From: an uncultured Ignavibacteria bacterium
GTDB lineage: Bacteria > Bacteroidota > Ignavibacteria > Ignavibacteriales > Ignavibacteriaceae
NCBI GenBank assembly: GCA_937996765.1
Contig: CALKUG010000453.1
Coordinates: forward strand, 1-14,169
Length of the DNA stretch: 14,169 nt
Direction: 5' to 3'
Below the pieces are notes generated by a model. The model did no database searches, was not told the origin of the DNA, and worked only from the letters and a program-made list of their open reading frames with translations. The position numbers and the translations under genes were made by a program. Each line of letters opens with the position of its first letter. The first letter of the stretch is position 1. This document shows positions 1-6,922 of this stretch, in pieces.

Positions 1-43
1 GCTGAATTGGCGATTTTTTATCATTGTTCTCTTGTAAACTCAT
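1..43 (-). CDS. N-terminus of a truncated minus-strand gene, possibly a transposase subunit
   Basis: An ATG at 43-41 reads 14 codons off the left edge (MSLQENNDKKSPIQ), preceded by an AAAGGA ribosome binding site six bases upstream. The visible peptide is too short to identify a family. Its position about 60 bases inside two 20-nt direct repeats resembles the istA start in IS21-family insertion sequences, so the gene might be an IstA-like transposase; that is inference from layout only. A plus-strand reading of the same bases is also open up to a TAA at 58-60, so even the coding strand is not certain. The good ribosome binding site favours the minus strand. Confidence 0.35.
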   Translation of the reverse strand, partial: MSLQENNDKKSPIQ

Positions 44-59
44 CTCAATCCTTTCTATA

Positions 60-101
60 ACGGGACACCGAGTTTTGCAACACGGGACACCGAGTTTTGC
101 A
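60..101. repeat. Two direct 20-nt repeats, possible insertion-sequence end
   Basis: The 20-nt unit ACGGGACACCGAGTTTTGCA occurs perfectly at 60-79 and 82-101, a 22-base period. Read on the minus strand each copy is preceded by TGT or TG, and the array lies just upstream of a minus-strand ATG at 43. Multiple short direct repeats at a terminus beginning with TG are typical of IS21-family elements, so this may be a left end with its outer boundary near 103. The other end and any target duplication are not in the window. Confidence 0.5.
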
Positions 102-177
102 CACTTTTTGGGAATTGAACCATTTATCGTATCTACAATGTGTTTTTAAATGTGATTTAAATTGTGTTTAAATATAT

Positions 178-200
178 AAAAAAAGCTCCATTAGGAGCTT
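178..200 (-). terminator. Intrinsic terminator at the end of the 191-673 gene
   Basis: A perfect 7-bp stem, AAGCTCC (183-189) with GGAGCTT (194-200), encloses a 4-nt loop. On the minus strand the stem runs into a T tract (the A run 178-184 on the plus strand). The stop codon of the upstream gene (191-193) lies inside the loop. The other flank is also T-rich in plus sense, so it may work in both directions. Confidence 0.75.
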
Positions 201-673
201 ATTTTATTTTGAAGGACTGTTGTTATGGCCAGCTCGTTAAAGAGCCCTGTGATAGGGTTGTAATGTGCCCATGGGTGCAACAATGGATTGCCTTTACGAC
301 CTTTAACTACATTGTGGTACTCCTGATTACTCTTAATTGTAGCTCTCCGAATAAACTCTTCCTTTGATAAGTAATGAGAGCTAAGCAATGTTGAATAACA
401 ATACTTAATTAGATCCTCTAATGTTTCCTGATCTACTTCTTGAAGATGATAAACAATATCAACTTTATACGATAGCCCATTGATTTGAAAATCGCCGGAT
501 TCGCTTAATGAAACCGTAGCGTGAAGCTGTGGCCATTTTAAGCGATTTACCTTTAATATAATAGTAGAATTGTACAGTAGTTGATGATAGAATTCATCAA
601 GTCCTTTAACGAGGTAGTGATTGTTAAATGTATCTTTATCACTGATTGTTTCAATTTCTGTTAATATCTTCAT
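191..673 (-). CDS. Hypothetical protein, 160 aa
   Basis: A 160-residue soluble protein with no signal peptide, membrane segment or motif that I recognise. It has an aromatic-rich N-terminal half, an acidic helical stretch around residues 78-95 and a basic C-terminal part around 105-125 (FIRRATIKSN then VVKGRKGNP) followed by LLHPWAHYNP. The ATG at 673 has an AAAGG ribosome binding site nine bases upstream. Only 27 bases separate it from the terminator hairpin of the 737-1558 gene, which leaves little room for a promoter. It is therefore probably expressed by readthrough from that gene. It has its own terminator. It is probably a phage accessory gene, but no function can be given. Confidence 0.7.
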   Translation of the reverse strand: MKILTEIETISDKDTFNNHYLVKGLDEFYHQLLYNSTIILKVNRLKWPQLHATVSLSESGDFQINGLSYKVDIVYHLQEVDQETLEDLIKYCYSTLLSSHYLSKEEFIRRATIKSNQEYHNVVKGRKGNPLLHPWAHYNPITGLFNELAITTVLQNKISS

Positions 674-691
674 TTTTTTGCCTTTCAGTTT

Positions 692-716
692 AAAAAAAAG
701 CCCGGATTAACCGGGC
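692..716 (-). terminator. Intrinsic terminator between the 273-aa and 160-aa genes
   Basis: GCCCGG (700-705) pairs with CCGGGC (711-716) around a 5-nt loop. On the minus strand it is followed directly by eight T residues (A run 692-699). This is a strong canonical Rho-independent terminator for the 737-1558 gene. Because the next gene starts 19 bases further on without an evident promoter, it probably works as a partial terminator. Confidence 0.85.
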
Positions 717-736
717 ATTTTCGTTTATTAGTTTAA

Positions 737-1558
737 CTAAATGAATTTAAATATATCTTTTTTAAAGAATTCTTCAGCTTCTTCAATAGTATAAATATCT
801 TTGCCATCCGGGAACATTGTGCCAATATGTTGAGCACGCATAAAGTACCCGAATTGATCGCGGAATATATAAGTGCGGGATACTTTTAAATCATCTTTTT
901 CATCAAGTTCATGCTCTTTACAAAAGGTCAAGAACTCGTAATAGGGGTAATCATCAACTGGCCACGAACCTATTTCCTGTGATTCTGGCTCTTGATATGC
1001 TACTGTATCAATTAGTGTTACAGTTGTTTCTACTGGTCTAAAAGTTGCGACCAGCTCATCATTAAGCATTTTTTCGATATATATTCCTGAATTAGTATCT
1101 TGATTATAATATTCTCTCGCTTTCCGAAAGGCCGATTCTACAACATTTGAGGAACTCACCTCTGAAGGAAGTGGGAAATATTGCTGTGAATGACGTGAAG
1201 TATGAATAATCCATTGAACTTTTGGAGGATAATCCTGACCATCAATTACGAGGTTGTATTCATCGTCATCTTCATTATAATTGGCATTCACATTAAGTGT
1301 TAATTCAGGTGTTTCATCCGATCCCCATATTTTTATTTCTCCGCAACGGCCCTCAACATTAGCGAATAATTGACCAGTAATTGCTTCTTTAGCCATATCT
1401 ATTGCTAATTCCTTGCTTTTGAATGCATAAGCGCGAGAATTAGGGAGAAGTAAATATTCATAATTATTGTCGTAAATGTTAATATCAACGAGCGGCATTG
1501 AGCCTTGAATGCCATTTAATGATAATTCTACTGTGTAAGTTGTTTCTTCGTGTGACAT
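737..1558 (-). CDS. Hypothetical acidic protein, 273 aa
   Basis: A 273-residue, strongly acidic soluble protein without signal peptide or membrane segments; I do not recognise a family. Three stretches look loosely similar: a beta-rich segment with aromatic residues followed by a short amphipathic helix rich in A, E and K (SKELAIDMAKEAI near 48-60, VVESAFRKAREYY near 138-150, IEEAEEFFKKDIF near 258-270). This suggests a repeated alpha/beta module, but that is an eye-level inference. The ATG at 1558 has a GAAAGG ribosome binding site. The gene is preceded by a perfect palindrome and a candidate promoter and is followed by a strong terminator. It appears to head a short accessory transcription unit separate from the tail operon. 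Confidence 0.75.
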   Translation of the reverse strand: MSHEETTYTVELSLNGIQGSMPLVDINIYDNNYEYLLLPNSRAYAFKSKELAIDMAKEAITGQLFANVEGRCGEIKIWGSDETPELTLNVNANYNEDDDEYNLVIDGQDYPPKVQWIIHTSRHSQQYFPLPSEVSSSNVVESAFRKAREYYNQDTNSGIYIEKMLNDELVATFRPVETTVTLIDTVAYQEPESQEIGSWPVDDYPYYEFLTFCKEHELDEKDDLKVSRTYIFRDQFGYFMRAQHIGTMFPDGKDIYTIEEAEEFFKKDIFKFI

Positions 1559-1631
1559 GATCGTCGCCTTTCTTTATATACTTAATGACCTTTTGTTTGT
1601 CGCTAATTTGAGACGGTCAGAATCTCTGGGG

Positions 1632-1663
1632 TAAACTTACTGAAAGTGTTGATTAATGTCAAC
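1632..1663 (-). promoter_or_regulatory. Candidate Bacteroidota-type promoter for the 273-aa gene
   Basis: On the minus strand GTTG (1663-1660) is followed after 20 bases by TAAGTTTA (1639-1632). This matches TTTG-N17-23-TAnnTTTG at three of four -33 positions and at all but the last informative -7 position. Initiation would fall near 1625, giving a leader of about 65 bases before the ATG at 1558. The candidate lies largely within the 16-bp-arm palindrome 1637-1674. Confidence 0.35.
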
Positions 1664-1674
1664 ACTTTCAGTAA
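1637..1674. repeat. Perfect inverted repeat, 16-bp arms
   Basis: TTACTGAAAGTGTTGA (1637-1652) and TCAACACTTTCAGTAA (1659-1674) are exact reverse complements around a 6-nt spacer. It could be a repressor operator overlapping the candidate promoter of the 737-1558 gene. It could also be a terminator acting in plus sense, since T-rich sequence follows at 1676-1683 and 1690-1695. There is no T tract on the minus-strand side, so it is a poor terminator for the 1722-2111 gene. Confidence 0.6.
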
Positions 1675-1721
1675 ATATTTTTTAATTAGTTTTTTAAACA
1701 AATAAAAAACTGCTTTAACGG

Positions 1722-2111
1722 CTATTTTGACAACTGAATACCCATTATTGCTAACGCTATTACCGATACAGCGCTCCATACAATAAGAATGTACTTACTA
1801 ACACTGGCATCTGTGGATGTTTGTTCAAGTTTTTTTTCCAAAAGTGCCAGCCTTTCATCCATGGTCATTTCTTTTATCGCCTGCTTATCATCGCCGGCAA
1901 TTGCGAATTTCAGGATTTGCTGTACCTGTTTTGTGCCAATTTTGGTTTCTTTTTCCTCTCCGAGCTTAATGAACTTAACATATTCTGAGTTTTGTTCTAA
2001 GACCTTAATGCTGTCAATTCGTGTGCCTGATTTTAAAATGATGGCATCCGGGTATTGACTTTGTGCAAAGGAGATGATTGTAAATGCGATTATTGCGAGT
2101 AGCAACCTCAT
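1722..2111 (-). CDS. Small secreted, C-terminally membrane-anchored protein, 129 aa
   Basis: An N-terminal signal peptide is clear: a basic start MRLLL, a hydrophobic core to about residue 15, and an AQS/QY cleavage site near residue 18. The exported part begins with a pattern of the form DAIxLKSGTxIxSxKVLEQ (21-40). It resembles the short 'KNG' repeat-like beta motif frequent in Bacteroidota envelope proteins. An acidic helical stretch around 76-100 follows, then a second hydrophobic segment at 107-126 ending in QLSK. The predicted topology is a periplasmic domain tethered to the inner membrane. The start at 2111 is preferred over an upstream ATG at 2201 because it has GGAG five bases upstream and gives a proper signal peptide. 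Located just past the tail operon, it may be an accessory envelope-modifying gene; function is unknown. Confidence 0.75.
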   Translation of the reverse strand: MRLLLAIIAFTIISFAQSQYPDAIILKSGTRIDSIKVLEQNSEYVKFIKLGEEKETKIGTKQVQQILKFAIAGDDKQAIKEMTMDERLALLEKKLEQTSTDASVSKYILIVWSAVSVIALAIMGIQLSK

Positions 2112-2222
2112 ATTAGCTCCATTTTTAGTTATTGTTATTTGATTTTGCCCGAATCGAGTCGGTTTTATGCCTTTAAAATAATAACAAAGGCAGAGATGCA
2201 AAAGAAAAAACTCAAGAAAAAG

Positions 2223-2462
2223 TTAAAAAAGGTTATCGTCAGAATCGGTAAGTTGGTTAAGTATATGATTCTTTGCAAGATCACATATTGCCAGAGCGGT
2301 TACGTGATCCCCATGGATATATGTTTGATAACTTTTGTGGCCATGTTCATCCTTTACAAGAGATACAACAACAAGAGTATCGAATATTTCTTCGATTGGC
2401 TCTATAGTTTGTTTGATTAACTCAACTGCGGAATTCGAAAGCTCTTCATCCAAATTACTCAT
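2223..2462 (-). CDS. Small acidic hypothetical protein at the end of the tail operon, 79 aa
   Basis: A 79-residue acidic protein: an N-terminal helical part (residues 1-30, many E and L), a beta-like core (LVVVSLVKDE) with HGHKSY and IHGDH, then a C-terminal helix. No family is recognised. Its ATG overlaps the TGA of the preceding 440-aa tail protein (ATGA, 2459-2462), so translation is coupled to it. That makes a role in the tail tip or a chaperone function plausible but unproven. The sequence after its stop is T-rich on the minus strand without a strong hairpin; this is the apparent end of the late operon. Confidence 0.7.
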   Translation of the reverse strand: MSNLDEELSNSAVELIKQTIEPIEEIFDTLVVVSLVKDEHGHKSYQTYIHGDHVTALAICDLAKNHILNQLTDSDDNLF

Positions 2463-3781
2463 ATATACTCATAGAATGTGGATTGAGTGGTGTTGCTGGG
2501 ATAATCAATTGCCATTTTTTTTGGTAGGCATTTTATCCCAGCTATTGTGTAGGCCTTAGTGGGCAGATAATCGCAATTAAGTAAATCAGCACTTACCTGA
2601 AGATAATTAGAAGTTATTTGATTAAACAAGATTTCGTTTTGCCAGTACAGGTTTGAGCCCTGTGCTGTAAGTGAACCATTCCGATAATACTGTATCTTAT
2701 TCGTCATTACGCGCCAATGCAAATGTGTTACAGAATCATACACGGCAAAAGAATTCGAGAATCCGGATGTGCCAATCTGATCATCTACATTTAAGGGTGC
2801 TACGTTCTTCAAATCGCGTTTAACGCGGGCTGAATCGTAGTTTTCACCTTTGTAAAATTGCATTAAAGCGCCTGCGTGATTAAGGTAATCGCACTTTGTG
2901 GCTGTAACTTTATCTTTATTATACTGCAATTCGGGCTTGCTGGCCAATCGTAAATCGCTAATGCTCTCAGGCACTCCAATGTTGAACAAGCTTATGAGCT
3001 TGATAACGTTACGTTGTACAACAAGTTTTAGGCAAAATGTTTGTAGAATAGCCGATAATACTTCTTTATACGATTTAAACGGGCTTCCAACTTGGAATAG
3101 CTTATCGGTGTTTACCATCAACTTACCGAATTCGATTGAGGTGTTGACGGTGTAATCAGTTGTATTAACGCGGTATTCTGTTATACTCCCATTCCATCTT
3201 CCTGCCGTAACCATTACCAGCGGGAGATTTGAAGCTGAGTAACCCGGATGCTCCTTATAGGGTTTGTTGCGATTGACTATTAATTCAATTAAATCCACGA
3301 TGCGCATAAACTTATCAGTGGTATCGCCGCCAAATGCCGGGGCGTTATTCTCGCTTATATCAATTACATCGGCGTTAAATGTTAAGTTCCATTCATCAAG
3401 CCCTTTTGTCCAATCAGTAAACCGTAATTGAATTATATTTTCGTTATACTTTGCACTCGGAGCCGTGTCCAATATGCCTGAATATATGATTGTGCCTGCA
3501 TCTGTGTAGGTGCTATTGTAGCTTCTTATCTCAATTGTGGTTTCGCCTAACAATTTTGAAAGTACCGTTAAAAGCTGATTTGAAGCCACTTTAATAGCAA
3601 TTTCGAAAATAGAGGCTTGCGATACAAGGGCATCATCATCATTGAATCCGTATTCTATCTTACCGAATTCCACTAGATCAATGCTGTAAAAAGTATTATA
3701 GGCATTACCATCATCGCTTATTATCTCCAATCCGATATTAGCCGATTTAAACCTTTGCTTAACAATTCCTGTGCGATACAT
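2459..3781 (-). CDS. Distal tail / baseplate-type structural protein, 440 aa
   Basis: The first gene after the tape measure, with its ATG sharing a base with the tape measure stop (TAATG at 3783-3779). In siphophages this slot holds distal tail (Dit) or tail-hub proteins that close the tube and attach fibres. The sequence is beta-rich throughout. The N-terminal 120 residues contain short strands and an ISDDGNAYNTF turn. The middle has a helical segment around residues 235-260 (SPFKSYKEVLSAILQTF) followed by strand-rich LVVQRNVIKLISL, a pattern seen in tail hub domains. There is no enzymatic motif, signal peptide or transmembrane helix. The assignment rests mostly on position and general character; it could equally be a baseplate hub or receptor-binding adaptor. 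Confidence 0.6.
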   Translation of the reverse strand: MYRTGIVKQRFKSANIGLEIISDDGNAYNTFYSIDLVEFGKIEYGFNDDDALVSQASIFEIAIKVASNQLLTVLSKLLGETTIEIRSYNSTYTDAGTIIYSGILDTAPSAKYNENIIQLRFTDWTKGLDEWNLTFNADVIDISENNAPAFGGDTTDKFMRIVDLIELIVNRNKPYKEHPGYSASNLPLVMVTAGRWNGSITEYRVNTTDYTVNTSIEFGKLMVNTDKLFQVGSPFKSYKEVLSAILQTFCLKLVVQRNVIKLISLFNIGVPESISDLRLASKPELQYNKDKVTATKCDYLNHAGALMQFYKGENYDSARVKRDLKNVAPLNVDDQIGTSGFSNSFAVYDSVTHLHWRVMTNKIQYYRNGSLTAQGSNLYWQNEILFNQITSNYLQVSADLLNCDYLPTKAYTIAGIKCLPKKMAIDYPSNTTQSTFYEYI

Positions 3782-6700
3782 TACACGGTACCCCGTGATT
3801 GTGCGGCCTTGGTACGGTCGTAGCTCAATACGATGTGCTCTCTATCAATCCGTGATTCCATATTCTGAAACGCTGTAACCATCTCTGAAAGCTTGTTACT
3901 TATAACAGCTTCGATGTTGTTTACATTATTAGCGGGCGATGATGTGACTACCATTTTAGGTGTTTTTGATATATATCCGCCACCAGAATAAGCAGATACT
4001 TTACCGCTGTTAATTGCTTGCAACAATGGCAGATACTCTTTAGTAGCGTCAGCATTAACAACAAATTCATTATTGCTCAGCATTGCCGGTATTGAATCAG
4101 ATGTTGTTGTTCCGGGACCTTTCACAATACCGCCAACCGCATAAGATTGCGGTGCAGGTACTTCAACACCTGCTATATTTGCAATTTGTACTGCACCCAT
4201 ACCGCCAATAATACCCGCGAGAATAGGGCCTAATATTGGTCCAGCTGTGAGTGCCTTGGTTATGGCTGTGTATATATTCATTCCTGCTTCCGCCATTGCA
4301 AGTGCTTTGTAGGCAATAGTATTCTTGCTTAGCATTTGCCCCATCTGATTAAGTGTTGCGCGAGTTGTATTCACTTGCTCATTGGCACTCATTTGCTTTA
4401 CCTCGGATTCAGCTTTGCTTAAATCCATTGCGCGCTTGCTGAATTTTTCTTGCTTTTGCCCTTCCAATTCTATAGGGCTTAGATCGCCTTTGCCCTTGCG
4501 GTTTTCAGCCACTTTTTTATTGGTATCGGCATCGAGCTTGGCGCGTTCTAAATTAATAGTGCGCTCAAGCTCAAGTGTATTCATGCCGAATTGTTGTTGA
4601 TGCTGTAACCTCGTTTGAAGATTTCGCAATTTTAATTCTGTTATTGATTGCTCGGTTGTTGCTGTAAGCGCATAGAGTTGTTCTTCGTAATTGAACTGAG
4701 ATTGCAACAATTCATCCTGTTTTTTAGCATCATTTAAGCGTTCTTCAGCAACGGCCTTTTGAAATTGCATTGTGGATATTGCCAAATCTCGTTCAAGCTC
4801 TGCTACATCTTTATTATACTTCCGCGCTAATTCAATCCGTTGCTTCGTAAATTCCATTTCCCGCGCGATACGAAGCGAATTGCCTACTTCGTTTAATCTC
4901 ATTTTTTCTTGCTCAAATTGCGCAAGTGCTTGAAGCTCTTTATCTTTCTCGGAATAAATATCTTTGGGTGTTGCTGTGCTTTGCTTCTTATCTTCTTGAC
5001 CCGCTACCTTTTTGTTGGATTCACCGGATTGGTTAGGTGCAGATGGTACTTTAGGAGTTTCAACATTTGTCTTAACAGTAACAGTTGGTGTTTCTTTTTC
5101 AAGGTCTGCAAAAATTTTACGTGTCTTTTCCGGAATACTTGTTACTTCGTTTAAAGACTCATTAAACCCTGTTTTAAGCGTTTTTATAAAACCATCAAAA
5201 TCACCTTGCAACAACTTCCATAAGCTATCAGCAATGGTCTTGTAAATGTTAAAGTAACCGGTGGCTACTGCTTTAATTGTTTCCCATGCTACCAGCATAG
5301 ACGCGCGTAAATAGCCCCACGCTTTATTCCATCCGCCCATTTTTTCCACGATTAAAATTACTATACCTACCAATGCCGCAATGCCTGCAATTACTAATCC
5401 GATTGGGTTAGCCGTCATAGCGGCATTCAGCAACCACTGTGCCGCGGTCCAAGCGCCTGTTACAATTGCCGCACCACGCTCAAGCAATATCTTTGCCTGT
5501 GTGGCTGCGATGTTAAGCCATATCTGCGCTGTACTTGCTGCAATGGCGATACCAAGCGGAATAAGGACACCCTGCCAATCTTTTACAAATTGAATGCCTG
5601 AGATTACAATGTTTATCATGGTTGATAATGCTGTAGAAGCACTACCAATAATGGTAGATAATGTAGGGAATACCATTATAGCAAGTTGCTCAAGCGTGGC
5701 GCTGAGTTGCTTCATGCGGAATTCATAAGTGTTGGTTTGTACAGCTGCTTGTTCTTGTGCGGTGTTGGTATCAGTTACTTTTTTGGTCATTAGCTCAACC
5801 GCACCCGCATTTTTAATAAGAATTTGAGCGGCGTTGATATTTTCCGCGCCAAAAGTTTTTGCGAGAAAAGCGGTATCCTGCAACTTTGGTTGAAGCTTTT
5901 CCAGAGTCTTACTTAAGCCATCGGTTTTCAAATCAACACCCGGAATGGCTTCCGTTTGTAACTTCGTAAGAATATTCCGCAAGCCTGTACCAGCTTCACT
6001 TCCCTTAAGAGCAGATTGCGATAACACTTCCAAAGCACCTACAGTACCTTCGATTGACACGCCGGCAGTTGCAGCTGCACTCCCTGTAATGCGTAATGAA
6101 TCAGCCAGCTGAGGCACTTCCGCCGCACCGTACTTAGCACCTGCGGCTAATACATTGGTAACGCGCACCGCATCGGATGCAGATAAACCATACTGATTAA
6201 TAGCGGCGGCCATGGTATTGGCGGCCGTTGGTAAATCAACCCCCGATGCCTGTGCAAGTAATATCACTTGTTCCTGCATTTTTACAAGGCCATCCACACC
6301 GCCGGCAGTTGTAACATCAATATTGCTGGCCAATAGCTTAAAGGCCTCAGCGCTTTGTGATGCGCCTAATCCGGATGATACACCAACACGTATTGAAGCT
6401 TCAGAAAGTTTATCGAGGTCCGCGCCTGTTATACCTGTAATTGCCGAAAGTTCTGCAACCTTGGTTTCAAATTGAGCACCTGATTGCATTACAGCACCAA
6501 CGGTTTGTTGATAGGCATTGGCTATTTCTTGCACACCCTGTAAAGCAATACGAGTAGTTGCAAGCATATTGTACATTCCTGTAAGTGGTGATGCAGGTTG
6601 TTGAGGTTGATCTTCAGGTGTGCTTCCGGCTGGAAGATAACGCCCGCGTGAATCGCGTGGCCTTGTTGTTGAAGAGGCGGGCGCCCCCTCAGGTTGTGCT

Positions 6701-6918
6701 ATTTGTGGATTTATAGAAGTTTCGGAAATCTTTTCAGCGTTTTCAAGAACTTCTTTTAGTTCCTCGTTAACGCCTTTTATTGCTGATTTGAACTTTGTAG
6801 TATCAAGTTGAAGATCAACTTTAGAAGCATTGCTTTTTATTGAGGCAATAAAATCACGAATAGCATTGAGAGTATTAACGGCTTGCTGTGAATCAATTGT
6901 TAGTTTAATATCTGCCAT
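3781..6918 (-). CDS. Tail tape measure protein, 1045 aa
   Basis: This is the longest gene in the window and a clear tape measure. Residues 1-65 form a helical/coiled-coil start, and 70-112 are a Pro-rich linker. Residues 115-430 match the TP901-type tape measure core, with the Ala/Gly-rich SAITGITGADLDKL and MAAAINQYGLSASDA stretches and the GSEAGTGLRNILTKL segment. Residues 435-530 hold several hydrophobic helices (WLLNAAMTANPIGLVIAG). Residues 655-860 form a long charged coiled coil. The C-terminus (870-975) has the usual Gly-rich block (LGPILAGIIGGMGAVQIAN), then GGIVKGPGTTTSDSIPAMLS and NEFVVNADATKEY. It sets tail length and assists DNA passage. At about 1.5 angstrom per residue the tail would be roughly 150 nm. 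The ATG follows the -1 frame stop of the chaperone by four bases. Confidence 0.95.
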   Translation of the reverse strand: MADIKLTIDSQQAVNTLNAIRDFIASIKSNASKVDLQLDTTKFKSAIKGVNEELKEVLENAEKISETSINPQIAQPEGAPASSTTRPRDSRGRYLPAGSTPEDQPQQPASPLTGMYNMLATTRIALQGVQEIANAYQQTVGAVMQSGAQFETKVAELSAITGITGADLDKLSEASIRVGVSSGLGASQSAEAFKLLASNIDVTTAGGVDGLVKMQEQVILLAQASGVDLPTAANTMAAAINQYGLSASDAVRVTNVLAAGAKYGAAEVPQLADSLRITGSAAATAGVSIEGTVGALEVLSQSALKGSEAGTGLRNILTKLQTEAIPGVDLKTDGLSKTLEKLQPKLQDTAFLAKTFGAENINAAQILIKNAGAVELMTKKVTDTNTAQEQAAVQTNTYEFRMKQLSATLEQLAIMVFPTLSTIIGSASTALSTMINIVISGIQFVKDWQGVLIPLGIAIAASTAQIWLNIAATQAKILLERGAAIVTGAWTAAQWLLNAAMTANPIGLVIAGIAALVGIVILIVEKMGGWNKAWGYLRASMLVAWETIKAVATGYFNIYKTIADSLWKLLQGDFDGFIKTLKTGFNESLNEVTSIPEKTRKIFADLEKETPTVTVKTNVETPKVPSAPNQSGESNKKVAGQEDKKQSTATPKDIYSEKDKELQALAQFEQEKMRLNEVGNSLRIAREMEFTKQRIELARKYNKDVAELERDLAISTMQFQKAVAEERLNDAKKQDELLQSQFNYEEQLYALTATTEQSITELKLRNLQTRLQHQQQFGMNTLELERTINLERAKLDADTNKKVAENRKGKGDLSPIELEGQKQEKFSKRAMDLSKAESEVKQMSANEQVNTTRATLNQMGQMLSKNTIAYKALAMAEAGMNIYTAITKALTAGPILGPILAGIIGGMGAVQIANIAGVEVPAPQSYAVGGIVKGPGTTTSDSIPAMLSNNEFVVNADATKEYLPLLQAINSGKVSAYSGGGYISKTPKMVVTSSPANNVNNIEAVISNKLSEMVTAFQNMESRIDREHIVLSYDRTKAAQSRGTV

Positions 6919-6922
6919 GAAA

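Noticed and set aside
60..101. CRISPR array
   Set aside because: Only two copies with a 2-base interval, no spacers and no cas genes; better explained as terminal repeats.
1688..1711. AGTTTTTT/AAAAAACT hairpin after the 1722-2111 gene
   Set aside because: Almost entirely A-T pairs in an AT-rich gap, too weak to call as a terminator.
2168..2192. Inverted repeat TGCCTTT/AAAGGCA as a terminator for the late operon
   Set aside because: The stem is seven bp with an 11-nt AT-rich loop and no T tract on the minus strand; it is suggestive but not supportable.
2112..2201. Longer N-terminus for the 1722-2111 gene starting at 2201
   Set aside because: The internal ATG at 2111 has GGAG at a good distance and gives a clean signal peptide; the upstream 30 residues would bury it.
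2139..2420. A 93-codon plus-strand frame, Lys-rich at first
   Set aside because: It is antisense to the 79-aa gene coupled by ATGA to the tail protein. The Lys run comes from the A-rich stretch in the gap.
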